Origin: an archaeon
GTDB lineage: Archaea; Thermoproteota; Nitrososphaeria; Nitrososphaerales; CADDZS01
NCBI GenBank assembly: GCA_029850555.1
Contig: JARCRS010000075.1
Span: 1 to 64,000 of the forward strand
Length of the DNA stretch: 64,000 nt
Direction: 5' to 3'
Below, in pieces: positions 41,546-50,138 of the stretch; position 1 is the first letter of the stretch; every line of letters starts with the position of its first letter. The notes under the pieces are model-generated. The model saw only the letters and a list, made by a program, of their open reading frames with translations, ran no database searches and was not told the origin of the DNA. A program made the position numbers and the translations under genes.

Positions 41546-42171
41546 ATGCAAACCGAACGTGTTGACAAAGCAGAAGTCGAATTCTTCCAACAAATTTAAT
41601 CACTGGTAAAAGCAGTTCCTACTTTTGTGCCTGAACATTTCAGCAAGATATGTGGTGTAGATGCAGCCTACTCTAAGAAAGATAAGCGAGTGGTCGCAAC
41701 AGTAGTTTTATTCCGAGATGGTTTAATAAATGAAGTAAGAACGCACAAGGGAGAGTTCGCATTTCCCTACATCAGCGGTTTATTTTCCTTCATGAAGGCC
41801 CGTTCGTTGTTGCCGCCTAAAGAAACTAGAAATCAGACCAGACCAGATTTAGTTTGTTTTGATGCTCATGACCTTGCACAGCCGCGCTCATGAGGGCTAG
41901 CAACCATTTGTGGAATGGTACTAGGAATCCCGAGCATAGGGATTGCGAAAAGCGCTCTTATTGGAAAGAAACTAGATTACAAGATAGGGCTAGAAAAATT
42001 AAGCTGCTATGATCAAGAGTGGGATTTGACACAACATTTAATGATCATAGGTTCTGGAGTCCTGGATACTGCGTAAGTCTAAAGAATCTCGAGGAGATAA
42101 CTTCGCATTATGGGAATACTTGCCTTGAGGCAATGAAAGTAGCACACAAATTAGCGAATGCGCAGTTGTAA
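41546..42171 (+). pseudogene. nfi: Decayed endonuclease V gene
   Basis: Remnant of endonuclease V, which nicks DNA beside deoxyinosine. Recognisable pieces in order: KICGVDAAYS with the first metal Asp, VATVVLFRDG, FPYISGLFSFMKAR, PDLVCFDAHDLAQPR, GLATICGMVLGIPSIGIAKS and FWSPGYCVSL. The frame is broken by an in-frame TAA at 41597-41599 and TGA at 41891-41893, then by a frame change near 42045. In addition the catalytic Glu of the FxEAR segment is Lys. The gene is therefore dead, although its whole length can still be traced, so loss is fairly recent. An ATG at 41546 is the former start. Confidence 0.88.
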
Positions 42172-42193
42172 ATTTGAGACTCCCACATCTGAA

Positions 42194-42355
42194 CTAAATA
42201 GATTCAAGACAACGGGGACAGACGCAATCGTTGGCTTTCATCGAAATATTTGCAAGGTCCTCTTTAGTGGTTATGACATCAGAGCACCAGCATCTCGGAA
42301 ACCCTTGACATTTGAATTCAGATCCGCAAATTTCACATACGAGTTGTCTGGCCAT
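42194..42355 (-). CDS. 53-residue Cys-rich protein with a CWC motif
   Basis: Small minus-strand gene encoding seven cysteines: VCEIC near the N terminus, FKCQGFPRCWC in the middle and VCPRCL near the end. The pattern matches the Cys-rich CWC small proteins, probably zinc-binding. It lies just beyond the 3-prime end of the decayed endonuclease V gene, convergent with it. The ATG at 42355 is clean. Confidence 0.65.
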   Translation of the reverse strand: MARQLVCEICGSEFKCQGFPRCWCSDVITTKEDLANISMKANDCVCPRCLESI

Positions 42356-42401
42356 TTTTAGTCAACAGCTAGACTCAAAGGAGGCTAGTCTTACTTAAGA
42401 T

Positions 42402-42530
42402 TCAATCTTCTTCGTCTTTCGGGGTAGTGCATCTAGCGCAGAGCCGGGTATTTACTTCTACTTCCTCGTCGGGCATTAGGCTACCACACTCTTCGCATCT
42501 TGATCTTCCTTTCATTGCCTCCAACTTCAT
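42402..42530 (-). CDS. 42-residue zinc-ribbon protein
   Basis: Minus-strand frame with CEECGSLMP and LCARCTTP, two CxxC pairs 17 residues apart, followed by an acidic tail. It looks like a minimal zinc ribbon, similar to small archaeal DksA/TraR-like or rubredoxin-like ribbons. ATG at 42530; no start codon lies further upstream in frame. It reads toward the CWC protein gene on the same strand, so both may be cotranscribed. Confidence 0.55.
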   Translation of the reverse strand: MKLEAMKGRSRCEECGSLMPDEEVEVNTRLCARCTTPKDEED

Positions 42531-42647
42531 CTCGAGCCTCTTCTCAGATAAAGTAGAAGAAGCATACTAACCTTTCGAAAATGAGCTCTGCGAGCCGTAA
42601 GAAAGGATCATAAAGATTTTAATCAACTTCCCTTCACGAGATCAGGC

Positions 42648-43817
42648 GTGCAAGCTGTAAAAACAGTAAAGCAAAGTTTCCATCCCTCAGAGGAAGTTCT
42701 TGGATTATTCGAAACATTTCGTTCAATGATGAATGAAGCAATCAGGGTCGGAATCGAGAACAACATATCTTCAAGATTCAAGCTGTCAAACAAAGTGTAT
42801 CATTCATTTAAGAATGATTTGCATACTTGGTACAGGCTCTCAGCAATTGAAATCGCATCTTCCCTCTTGAAGAATTATCGCAGAGAAAAACGAAAGAATC
42901 CAAATGCCAAGAAACCCTATGTCTGGAAAAAATTTGCGAAGATTGGGAATCAAGCATACACAATCAAAAATAACATTCTAAGAATACCAACTCAACCAAG
43001 ACATTTCGTAGAAATTCCTCTGGCTAAATATACGCAAAGAGTTCTGTCTGATCCGAGTCTAAAGCTTGGTTCAGTCTCACTGACATCTCGCACAGTCTGT
43101 ATAGCATTCTCGAAAGAGATCGCCGAGGTTGAACCAACTGGATACATCGGAATCGACAGGAATCTTGAGAACGCAACGATTGCCTCAAGTGATAATTTCA
43201 TCAGGAAATTTGACACTTCTAGAATCTTACGAAAGAAAGAAGCCTTCTCGGAAGTAAAATCCCATTTCAAGAGAAATGACCATCGAATCCGAAACAGAAT
43301 CTATTCAAAGTATGGAACAAAGCAGTCGGAAATTGAGAATCAAGAATTGCACAAGATTTCAAAGCAAATAGTGGAGAAGGCAAAGTCTGTAAACTTTGGA
43401 ATCGTCATGGAGAATATCAAAGGGATAAGAAAGCTCTATCGAAAAGGCAACTTCCAAGGAAACAAATATCGTAGAAGGCTCAACTCATGGTCTTTCTACA
43501 AGCTTCGGAAGATGATTGAGTATAAAGCTAGGTGGCTAGGACTCAAGGTTATCTATGTCCCACCACACAGGACTTCGACTTTCTGCGCGATATGTGACTC
43601 AAAAGTAGTCGAATGCACAGAGAGGAAGGTCTGGTGTCCAAAGTGTAAGAGACTTGTGGATAGGGACGAAAACGCAGCCAGAAATATTCTGGCACGAGGG
43701 ATGAGGTTCATCCCAATCGGACTGTCAAGCGAAGCTGCGAATGGGAATCCGATGAAGGAGCTAACGACCGAGGTAATCCTTCGAGCAGATGGCAGTCAGT
43801 TGACTCAAAAATCATAG
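42648..43817 (+). CDS. tnpB: TnpB RNA-guided nuclease of an IS200/IS605-type element
   Basis: Transposon-associated, Cas12-ancestor nuclease guided by an omega RNA made from the element end. The RuvC site is complete: D170 (IGIDRN), E255 (IVMENIKG) and D340 (DRDENAARN). A four-Cys zinc finger (C313, C316, C330, C333) sits before the last motif. Length 389 is normal and the frame is intact, so it is probably active. No TnpA gene is nearby, so this is a solo TnpB. The GTG start follows an AT-rich segment. A hairpin overlaps the stop codon and may mark the omega RNA or right end. Confidence 0.93.
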   Translation: MQAVKTVKQSFHPSEEVLGLFETFRSMMNEAIRVGIENNISSRFKLSNKVYHSFKNDLHTWYRLSAIEIASSLLKNYRREKRKNPNAKKPYVWKKFAKIGNQAYTIKNNILRIPTQPRHFVEIPLAKYTQRVLSDPSLKLGSVSLTSRTVCIAFSKEIAEVEPTGYIGIDRNLENATIASSDNFIRKFDTSRILRKKEAFSEVKSHFKRNDHRIRNRIYSKYGTKQSEIENQELHKISKQIVEKAKSVNFGIVMENIKGIRKLYRKGNFQGNKYRRRLNSWSFYKLRKMIEYKARWLGLKVIYVPPHRTSTFCAICDSKVVECTERKVWCPKCKRLVDRDENAARNILARGMRFIPIGLSSEAANGNPMKELTTEVILRADGSQLTQKS

Positions 43818-43825
43818 AGATTTTT
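43807..43825 (+). repeat. Hairpin at the tnpB 3-prime end
   Basis: AAAAATC-ATAGA-GATTTTT spans the tnpB stop codon: a 7-bp stem with a five-base loop and a final T-run. It may be the right-end hairpin of the insertion element, part of the omega RNA, or a terminator. Confidence 0.45.
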
Positions 43826-43944
43826 ATCCATGACCCCAAGAGTTAACAGAACCCGAAAATGTAGCTACGAATTCACTTTGAGGTAAGAGATAGTAGACTT
43901 GGCCTGCTTTGAGACAAGTCCGGCTACCCAAGTCCGAACAGAGA

Positions 43945-44295
43945 ATGGGTTTTGTTTCCGAAGCGATGCTGCTTATGAAGATGAATAGCTTTGAGGCAGC
44001 GGCAAAAATGTTAGAATCTCACCTCAATGATGCGGGACTGAAATCCAGCGCAAAAGTCGGCATAATGTCCTGGATCTCGGAGTGCTACCTAAAACGGAAC
44101 GATAAGGAGCAGGCTGCAAAATGGGCTGAGCAAGCCGGAAAAGCAGCCCTAGCTTGCACGGGCATGTCCAACGAAGAGAGAACAAGGAGAGCTCGAGAAG
44201 AATTCGAACGCGCCCTCGGATATTACGAGGCGATCAATGATGTCACCGGTATGGGTCGCTTGGCCACACTCAAGTATGGATTGCATCCATCCTAA
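43945..44295 (+). CDS. Helical TPR-like protein
   Basis: An almost all-helical soluble protein of 116 residues from the ATG at 43945; a TTG at 43909 would add 12. Segments such as FEAAAKMLESHL, SWISECYLKRNDKEQAAKWAEQAGKAA and ALGYYEAINDVTG have the periodicity of tetratricopeptide-type hairpins. No functional assignment. Confidence 0.6.
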   Translation: MGFVSEAMLLMKMNSFEAAAKMLESHLNDAGLKSSAKVGIMSWISECYLKRNDKEQAAKWAEQAGKAALACTGMSNEERTRRAREEFERALGYYEAINDVTGMGRLATLKYGLHPS

Positions 44296-44330
44296 AGGGA
44301 TTCTGAAATTTCTTTCATCAAGTTGGATTT

Positions 44331-44957
44331 TCAAGCAAAATGTACTTGAAAGAATTTTTTCGCCTTTTTCGCCTCTTCTTGAGTTAGGGAATGATCTGAA
44401 GATTCCCAATTCAGCGATACATGCGCCCCGTATTTTTCTAGAAGGTCTTTGAGATCCTCGACCTGCGACGGCGAAGTCAGGCTATCAAATTTACCTGCTG
44501 ACAAAAAAATCAATTTGCCCGAAAGACGGGGTAGTTTCTCAGGAGAGAATGGGAGCATTGCACGGAAAAGAATTGCTCCACGTAAAATCTCCGGACGCAT
44601 AACTAGCAGACTAGCGGCTATATTCGCCCCATTGGAATACCCTATGGCAACAGTCAAATCTAGATCGAATCTGTAATGCTTTGAGGCTTCTTTGACAAAA
44701 TTTGCCAGCTCCTTTGTTCTGAATTTTAGGTCTTCAATATCGAAGACGCCTTCGCCAAATCTTCTGAAGTAACGTGGCATTCCGTTCTCAAGGACCTTAC
44801 CTCTTACACCCAAGAGAGAAGAGTCAGGCGCGATTTCATGTCCTAAAGGAATTAGGTCGTTTTCATTTCCACCCGTACCATGAAGAAGAAGTATGGTTTG
44901 GTTCTTACTCTCTTTCTTGCCCTGAACGAAATTGTGGGCAAAACCTAATAGCTCCAT
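44331..44957 (-). CDS. Carboxylesterase/phospholipase-type alpha/beta hydrolase
   Basis: A 208-residue hydrolase of the small carboxylesterase (YpfH/EstB-like) group. ILLLHGTGGNENDLIPLG holds the oxyanion hole, GYSNGANIA holds the nucleophile (Ser about 114), then GKFDSLT and SSDHSL supply Asp and His. No signal peptide. The substrate is unknown. Confidence 0.88.
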   Translation of the reverse strand: MELLGFAHNFVQGKKESKNQTILLLHGTGGNENDLIPLGHEIAPDSSLLGVRGKVLENGMPRYFRRFGEGVFDIEDLKFRTKELANFVKEASKHYRFDLDLTVAIGYSNGANIAASLLVMRPEILRGAILFRAMLPFSPEKLPRLSGKLIFLSAGKFDSLTSPSQVEDLKDLLEKYGAHVSLNWESSDHSLTQEEAKKAKKFFQVHFA

Positions 44958-45091
44958 CCCACCCTCTTCCTTGCCATCTACTATTTTATATCACAGGTTT
45001 TAAAAATCTGCAACTTTATTTAACCATGTTCAATCAATAGCAGGAAAACTCTGAATAAATCGCCCGGCAATTTTCGGAATAGACTAAACAG

Positions 45092-45706
45092 ATGACGATG
45101 GCACAGATTTTTCCATCGCCCTTTGAGGCGATTGTGTTTTACATTATATATGCAGCTTGGATCATAAGCGAGATAGTGGGAGCAGTTTTCCTTCCTTGGC
45201 TAAGAAGAAGATCAGGCTTTCAAGTGAAATCTATCCTCGACAGAGGGTCAAGAGGAGTAATTTTTCTCGGTCTATTTGTTGCAATTTACATCAGTTTTAG
45301 TTTCGCAGCAAATAGCGTCGCAATGTTACCGACATCAGGGCGCTCGATCCTCTTTTCTACAGGGATCCTCTTGATGTTGCTTGGAATCTTCGTAAGACAG
45401 TGGGCAATCGCTACACTAGGAAGATTCTTTTCTCTTTCAGTGAGGGTGGCCCAAGGCCATAAGGTTGTCAGCAATGGCCCATACAGGTTTGTTCGCCATC
45501 CTTCATACACAGGAGCCTTACTTTCGTTTGCGGGAATGGGGCTTGTTCTTGGAAGCTGGGGAGCTCTCCTCGTAATTCTTTTGATGTTTGGACTGGTATT
45601 CGGTTACAGGATTAGCGTGGAAGAAAAGGCGTTGCGAATTAATCTCAAAGATGATTATGTGACTTATATGAAAAAAACCAAGCGCTTGATACCATATTTG
45701 ATTTGA
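45092..45706 (+). CDS. Isoprenylcysteine carboxyl methyltransferase-like membrane protein
   Basis: Membrane methyltransferase of the ICMT family, 204 residues with about five helices. The SAM-binding C-terminal signature is clear: GPYRFVRHPSYTGALLSFAG followed by EEKAL and the DDYVTYMKKTKRLIP end. Members in prokaryotes methylate carboxyl groups of lipids or small isoprenoid compounds. It converges on the NikR-like gene with four bases between stops. Confidence 0.85.
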   Translation: MTMAQIFPSPFEAIVFYIIYAAWIISEIVGAVFLPWLRRRSGFQVKSILDRGSRGVIFLGLFVAIYISFSFAANSVAMLPTSGRSILFSTGILLMLLGIFVRQWAIATLGRFFSLSVRVAQGHKVVSNGPYRFVRHPSYTGALLSFAGMGLVLGSWGALLVILLMFGLVFGYRISVEEKALRINLKDDYVTYMKKTKRLIPYLI

Positions 45707-45710
45707 ACTG

Positions 45711-46097
45711 TTATTCGAACATGACGAGCTTGACACTTTTCAGCTTGTCTTCTTTCTGAAACTCCCTAGTCATAGAACTGATCATCTTTGCATCTCCTTC
45801 GAGAAGAAATAATTCGACGCAGTTGTTCTGGCTGATCTTGTTGTGAATGTGGGTCTTTACAATGTCTTCAAACTCGTGTTTTAATTTTGTAATCGGAGCT
45901 TCGTTTGATTCGTCGTGGGTAACGACTATGATTGCGTTCATGTGCCCTGATAGAGTATTTTTTTCCCTCGAATCCTCAAACAATAGTCGTATTGCGGCTC
46001 TGACCAATTCAGAACGACCCGCAAAGCCTCCAGATTTTTGAATCTGGTCCATTTCCTTTATCATTTGATCCGGAAACGACAAGCTGACTATGGTCAT
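45711..46097 (-). CDS. nikR: NikR-like ribbon-helix-helix metal regulator
   Basis: Nickel-sensing repressor type. The N-terminal ribbon-helix-helix (about 1-45) has SLSFPDQMIKEMD and GRSELVRAAIRLL. The C-terminal ACT-like metal domain (50-128) holds candidate ligands H74, H83, H85 and C93 (THIHNKISQNNC), matching the His-His-His-Cys set of NikR with slightly different spacing. It is downstream of the nickel/cobalt transporter gene on the same strand. An inverted repeat at the transporter promoter is a likely binding site. Nickel is the family effector, but cobalt or another metal is possible. Confidence 0.82.
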   Translation of the reverse strand: MTIVSLSFPDQMIKEMDQIQKSGGFAGRSELVRAAIRLLFEDSREKNTLSGHMNAIIVVTHDESNEAPITKLKHEFEDIVKTHIHNKISQNNCVELFLLEGDAKMISSMTREFQKEDKLKSVKLVMFE

Positions 46098-46236
46098 TTT
46101 TGATTCCCGAGCTTAAGAATACTATTGAATATGAAGTATGAGAAAGATATTATTAACATATCGAGCACTTGATAGCTTGGAAATCGCCAAAGTTGCGGAT
46201 CAGAAACGATTTCTAGTTTGCACTTTTGAGCTTGGG

Positions 46237-47160
46237 TCATGTTACGTTTGGCTGCAAACTCGCAGGTTTTCGAGTAATTTCCCTGTATCCTCGGTAGATA
46301 TTACCGAAGCCGATCAACCCAACCACGCATATCACTAGAACGGCGGCGACTCCTATCGAATCTAAATTGGGAATAGGGTTTCCAGTGCTTATGGCGATCT
46401 TATCGAGAATAGGAAATGCTACAATCAAAGCCCCAATCATCGCAAAGGCGAGTCCGCCAAAGTATAACGTTCTTGCGGCCGCAGAACGGCCTACATATTT
46501 TATTTGACTGACCGTGAGCTTCTTGACTCGCATGATATTTGCAAAAACACTTCCAAGAACTATTTGCATGCACATTGTTCCTAATCCGAAAAATAGTCCC
46601 ACAAAAGGAGCAAAAAATACAGTAGGCACTTGCGGCGCCAGAATGAAAGTGATAATCGATGCGTAAGCGCCTATACCCCATCCTGCAACAAACCCATGCA
46701 ATGTAGCCATCTTCAGCGGGACAGGTTTGATATCGGTTTCGTGAAGAGGAAGTCTCTCAGCGTCACTTGTGTGATGCTCTTTCTTGCTGCCGAACAACCG
46801 ATCTAATGGCAAATGAAGATACTTTCCTTTTAGGATGTAAGCGCCAGCCATGAACATGACAAAGCCAACAACAATGTATACCGGCCCATCCAAATTATAG
46901 ATCTTGTAAACAGCCGCCAGTCCTACGAATCCAAGAGTTGTCAGAACCGCTCGCTGACTCATAAACCCAAGAGAAAACACGAATCCTGATTTCATTCCCC
47001 CTCTAGTACTGTAACTTCCGACAGAGTAGCTGAATGTTATTGGCCACGTGTGTTCATCCGGTGTTATTCCGTGCAAAGTACCAAGAATGAATGCGATTGC
47101 CAGTATAGCAGTCATAGTCAAACCAGCCGGTGGATTCAGAAGTGTGCCTAGATCAAACAA
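46237..47160 (-). CDS. Nickel/cobalt transporter (NicO/HoxN-like)
   Basis: Membrane transporter of 307 residues with about eight helices. The first helix contains HGITPDEH, a His/Asp-rich motif close to the HxxxxDH signature of nickel permeases, followed by FSYSVGSY. A cytoplasmic loop near residues 125-150 is His-rich (KKEHHTSDAER). It imports Ni2+ or Co2+ for metalloenzymes. The NikR-like gene lies 139 bases downstream, with the putative operator upstream of this gene. Confidence 0.8.
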   Translation of the reverse strand: MFDLGTLLNPPAGLTMTAILAIAFILGTLHGITPDEHTWPITFSYSVGSYSTRGGMKSGFVFSLGFMSQRAVLTTLGFVGLAAVYKIYNLDGPVYIVVGFVMFMAGAYILKGKYLHLPLDRLFGSKKEHHTSDAERLPLHETDIKPVPLKMATLHGFVAGWGIGAYASIITFILAPQVPTVFFAPFVGLFFGLGTMCMQIVLGSVFANIMRVKKLTVSQIKYVGRSAAARTLYFGGLAFAMIGALIVAFPILDKIAISTGNPIPNLDSIGVAAVLVICVVGLIGFGNIYRGYREITRKPASLQPNVT

Positions 47161-47242
47161 AGTTCATTTCGACTCCATCTTCAAGCTTGTAATCCAGATT
47201 AAGTCAAAAACACTGCCTAAGAAGGATCCGCTTGTTATTCAT

Positions 47243-47258
47243 TACCAAATGATTGGTA
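47243..47258 (-). promoter_or_regulatory. Candidate NikR operator at the nickel transporter promoter
   Basis: TACCAA-ATGA-TTGGTA is a perfect inverted repeat. On the minus strand it lies just downstream of an AAAATATATTAAG TATA box (about 47265-47277), near the expected transcription start and 83 bases before the transporter ATG. A repressor bound here would block initiation, as expected for metal-loaded NikR. Confidence 0.5.
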
Positions 47259-47513
47259 TAGGGTTCTTAATATATTTTATCTAACTATTAATAACTCGAG
47301 CATCCGAGACATACTTGTTATGAGGAAGCCCATGTTGACATTAATAACCTCTTACCATTTGAAACGACTCCCTCTGATTTCCCGCCGACGATCTGACGCG
47401 ACTTGCACTATTAGTTTCGTTTTGTTAGCGCGACTCAACGATTATTCACTGAAAAGTATTTACTGGTGTGCCATTACAAGATCATCAGCTCAAGAAAGGG
47501 AGTAAGATGACTT
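47259..47513. promoter_or_regulatory. Divergent promoter region for transporter and nitroreductase
   Basis: Holds the minus-strand TATA box of the nickel transporter (about 47265-47277) and a plus-strand GTATTTACTG element near 47456. An AGGGAG ribosome-binding site at about 47499 precedes the nitroreductase TTG at 47514. No gene seen. Confidence 0.45.
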
Positions 47514-48026
47514 TTGGACGCATTTGACGCGATCGCAACAAAACTTGAAACTCGTCAGTTCGACAAGAAAGAAGTTTCACGGGACGTAAAGCGGAAGGTC
47601 CTTGAGGCCGCTAGGCTGACAGGAAGTTCAAACAATACTCAGCATTGGCGTTTTATTCTTCTCGAGGATGCGAAAAGTATCAACTGCCTAGCGGAAGACG
47701 CCACAACAGGACCGTGGGTCAAGGGAGCAAACTTTGCGGTGTTGATTCTCGCAAACCCCCAAGTAAATGGATACATGATCGACGTTGGCAGAGCTTTGCA
47801 AGACATGCAGCTTACCGCTTGGAATCTAGGAATCGGCTCTGGAATTTTTACAGGCTTTAATCAGGACAAGTTGAGGCAGGATTTTGCAATCCCGCAAAAT
47901 CTCGTTCCAGCGGCAGCTTTGGGGTTCGGGTATCCTGCTGTCAAGAAATCCGGGAAAAAGAAAAAGCGGAATCCTTTGAATCAAATAGCCTATTCCGAGA
48001 AATTTGGTCAAGCTCTTGCACTTTGA
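47514..48026 (+). CDS. Nitroreductase-family FMN enzyme
   Basis: Compact 170-residue member of the nitroreductase superfamily, which uses FMN and NAD(P)H to reduce nitro groups, quinones or other acceptors. Seen: ATKLETRQFDKKEVS with the RxF FMN-binding start, ARLTGSSNNTQHWRFI with the Asn-x-Gln-x-Trp motif, the central WNLGIGSG segment and LGFGYPA near the end. The TTG start is supported by an AGGGAG site. A basic KKSGKKKKR stretch precedes the C terminus. Confidence 0.87.
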   Translation: MDAFDAIATKLETRQFDKKEVSRDVKRKVLEAARLTGSSNNTQHWRFILLEDAKSINCLAEDATTGPWVKGANFAVLILANPQVNGYMIDVGRALQDMQLTAWNLGIGSGIFTGFNQDKLRQDFAIPQNLVPAAALGFGYPAVKKSGKKKKRNPLNQIAYSEKFGQALAL

Positions 48027-48145
48027 GAAAGTGCCATAAAACGTTCAAAGGGATAAGTTAATTCTACAGAGCGACTACAGGTTTTTAGAGCTTCCCTGCT
48101 TTAGGAGAACTCCCAAAATACAGCACGAATTTCCCCAAGCGATTT

Positions 48146-48331
48146 ATGGCAAAACCGAGAAAACAATTCTTTGCTGATACAATCTTGAGTGAAAGTGAGG
48201 AAGAAAGAAGAACCGGAGTCGAAGGACCCCTATCAACGCAGCGAGAAGAAATGATCCGGCGCGACGTTCCAAAGCGTGGCGCGGAACGCATTATGCTAAC
48301 TAGGAAAATAGCGGTGCAATTGCCGCGCTAA
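48146..48331 (+). CDS. Small charged protein, coding status uncertain
   Basis: A 61-residue ATG-started frame rich in Arg, Glu and Lys, without motif. It lies between nitroreductase and the HIT gene. The amino-acid composition is plausible for a small nucleic-acid-binding or disordered protein, but no ribosome-binding site is obvious. Confidence 0.35.
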   Translation: MAKPRKQFFADTILSESEEERRTGVEGPLSTQREEMIRRDVPKRGAERIMLTRKIAVQLPR

Positions 48332-48360
48332 TCGTCGGAGCTCTTGTCCCCTTTTGTCCT

Positions 48361-48999
48361 CTAATGATCCTGTGAATTCTGAATCTCATCGAAAGATTTC
48401 TTAATTGAATCTGCGATTTCTTTCATTTGTTCTTCACTCTCATATTTTTGCCGGGGCCAAAAGAATCCCCTCAGGCCGTCGCCAGATTTTCTTGGTATGA
48501 CATGGATATGGAGATGAGGAACGCTTTGGCTGATTCTGTTGTTTATGGCTATGAATGTCCCTTCTGCATGCACCCCACGCTCGACTGCTTCCGCCAGCAA
48601 CTGCACCTTTGAAAAAATTGGGGTTATCAGATCTTCTGGTAAATCATGGATTGTTTCGTAATGATTTCGAGGAATCAGGAGACTATGGCCCAGGAAAACA
48701 GGTCTCTTATCGAGAAAAGCGAGCGAAGTGTCATCCTGAAAGACGATGTGGCGAATAGGCGAACGTCCGCTGACAATTGCGCAAAACACGCAGTCGTCCC
48801 GCGCTTTGTCATTGCCTTCCTCTGATTTGGCACCTATTTCTTCGCTTTCTTCGAATAATTTCTCTTGACTTGGCCGCGTGTTGCTCATTTGTGACCTAAA
48901 TGAATTAAACAGTCCTTTCAATGCGTTCTGTCTTTTGAACCTATTTTGATAGGCCTGCCGATTCATTGGGTGATTCATCAGGTTTCCTGTTATCTTCAT
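48361..48999 (-). CDS. HIT-family nucleotide hydrolase
   Basis: Histidine-triad protein that hydrolyses nucleotide-phosphate or adenylyl bonds. The core (about 68-190) starts with CVFCAIVSGRSPIRH, contains FLGHSLLIPRNHY, and has the triad HLHIHVIPR. A charged N-terminal extension of about 68 residues precedes it. Several internal Met codons exist, so the native start may be at MSNTRPSQ. It overlaps the start codon region of the upstream membrane-protein gene by four bases, forming an operon. Confidence 0.88.
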   Translation of the reverse strand: MKITGNLMNHPMNRQAYQNRFKRQNALKGLFNSFRSQMSNTRPSQEKLFEESEEIGAKSEEGNDKARDDCVFCAIVSGRSPIRHIVFQDDTSLAFLDKRPVFLGHSLLIPRNHYETIHDLPEDLITPIFSKVQLLAEAVERGVHAEGTFIAINNRISQSVPHLHIHVIPRKSGDGLRGFFWPRQKYESEEQMKEIADSIKKSFDEIQNSQDH

Positions 49000-49613
49000 T
49001 TTGATATTTTAGATCTGAACCAACCACCAAGCATATTTCGAAGCGTCTTGAAGTAATACAGGAGTACTAGAAGTCCAACAATAACAATGATTCCGACCGA
49101 ATAGTTGACCTCAAATCCGATTAAGACCAAAGCAAAGATGAGGAATGCAAATCCAATGCTAATCGCTTTGTCCGACTCTTCATGAATATTCCATGCAGAT
49201 TTTATTCTCTCGAGATCGTTACCGACTTTGTTGTCAGCCCCGGTCCTCTCTGTTGTGAGCGCTTCTGGGATTGTGTCGCTAGTGTTATCCCGCGATTGGA
49301 GCTTGTCCACGCTTTCTTGAGAGATGTGGCTGAAATGTCTTATAGCCTGATAGGCGCCTACGGCAACAGCCAAGAAAATCAGAGTCGAAATCCCAAGTAG
49401 AAGTGCAGTGCCAAGCGCAAACACGCTCTGGGCATCCAGTCTGGCTAGCGAGTTCTTGATAGGTGAAGATTCGAAAGCTGCGAAGGATGCGAAAGTCAGC
49501 CCGCCGAGAAAGCTACTGATCGTAAGCCTATTGGACTCTTGACTTTGCAGTCTTTCGTAAACTTCTTGATAGTCCTCCCACGTCTTGGGATAGGCCTCTT
49601 TTGGTTGAGACAA
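48996..49613 (-). CDS. Four-helix membrane protein
   Basis: A 205-residue protein with helices near 28-50, 66-90, 148-165 and 168-190, in two pairs separated by a charged cytoplasmic loop of about 55 residues. Family not recognised. It is the first gene of a two-gene operon with the HIT protein. Confidence 0.65.
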   Translation of the reverse strand: MSQPKEAYPKTWEDYQEVYERLQSQESNRLTISSFLGGLTFASFAAFESSPIKNSLARLDAQSVFALGTALLLGISTLIFLAVAVGAYQAIRHFSHISQESVDKLQSRDNTSDTIPEALTTERTGADNKVGNDLERIKSAWNIHEESDKAISIGFAFLIFALVLIGFEVNYSVGIIVIVGLLVLLYYFKTLRNMLGGWFRSKISK

Positions 49614-49717
49614 AAGATCTGGATCGACTACAAATTGAGAATCTACGGCTATTCATTAGTTTCTTGCCGCATTGAGGGATTATAAAAAAAGTGTTAAAAC
49701 AAGCTGTCGATTTCTAG

Positions 49718-50071
49718 ATGTTTGATTGGGATATGCCTACAAAACAAAGCGAAAAGAAACCTGAAAATCAAATGGTCGAATTCAAAACCCTGAAAGACCT
49801 ATTTTCCTTCATCATTACAAAGTCTATCCCAGGGCAGCAGTTCCTCTCCGTGATTAGATATAGAGAGATTACATACGCTTTCACTCCGATCGGCGAATCA
49901 GTAATGGTCTTTTTCACAAAAGACGAGCCCAAGTCTCCAGTCTACGCTTGGGATTCTGATACCGACAGGTTCCTTCCCGTCCAAACTCCTGACAGGACTC
50001 GGCTGAACATTTTGGTCCAGCAGGTCGAGCAGGATACGCTCATCAGCTCGATGTTTTACTCTAGCAAGTAA
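49718..50071 (+). CDS. Hypothetical soluble protein
   Basis: A 117-residue protein with alternating strands and helices (LKDLFSFIITKSI, FLSVIRYREITYAFTPIG, SVMVFFTKDE). No motif recognised. An ATTATAAAAAAAG TATA element lies near 49680, about 35 bases before the start, supporting expression. Confidence 0.55.
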   Translation: MFDWDMPTKQSEKKPENQMVEFKTLKDLFSFIITKSIPGQQFLSVIRYREITYAFTPIGESVMVFFTKDEPKSPVYAWDSDTDRFLPVQTPDRTRLNILVQQVEQDTLISSMFYSSK

Positions 50072-50138
50072 TAATCAAGCAAAAATATAGCCGGTTCTTT
50101 TCACTGAACGATCGGGAATATCACAGAAGGGACTAGTC

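Noticed and set aside
41355-41603. Minus-strand 82-residue frame
   Set aside because: No motif, overlaps the decayed nfi gene in which recognisable plus-strand protein sequence is present.
42158-42361. Plus-strand 67-residue frame
   Set aside because: It is antisense to the Cys-rich CWC gene, whose cysteine pattern is far more convincing.
46138-46338. Plus-strand 66-residue frame between nikR and the transporter
   Set aside because: Antisense to the transporter 3-prime end, with no domain pattern.
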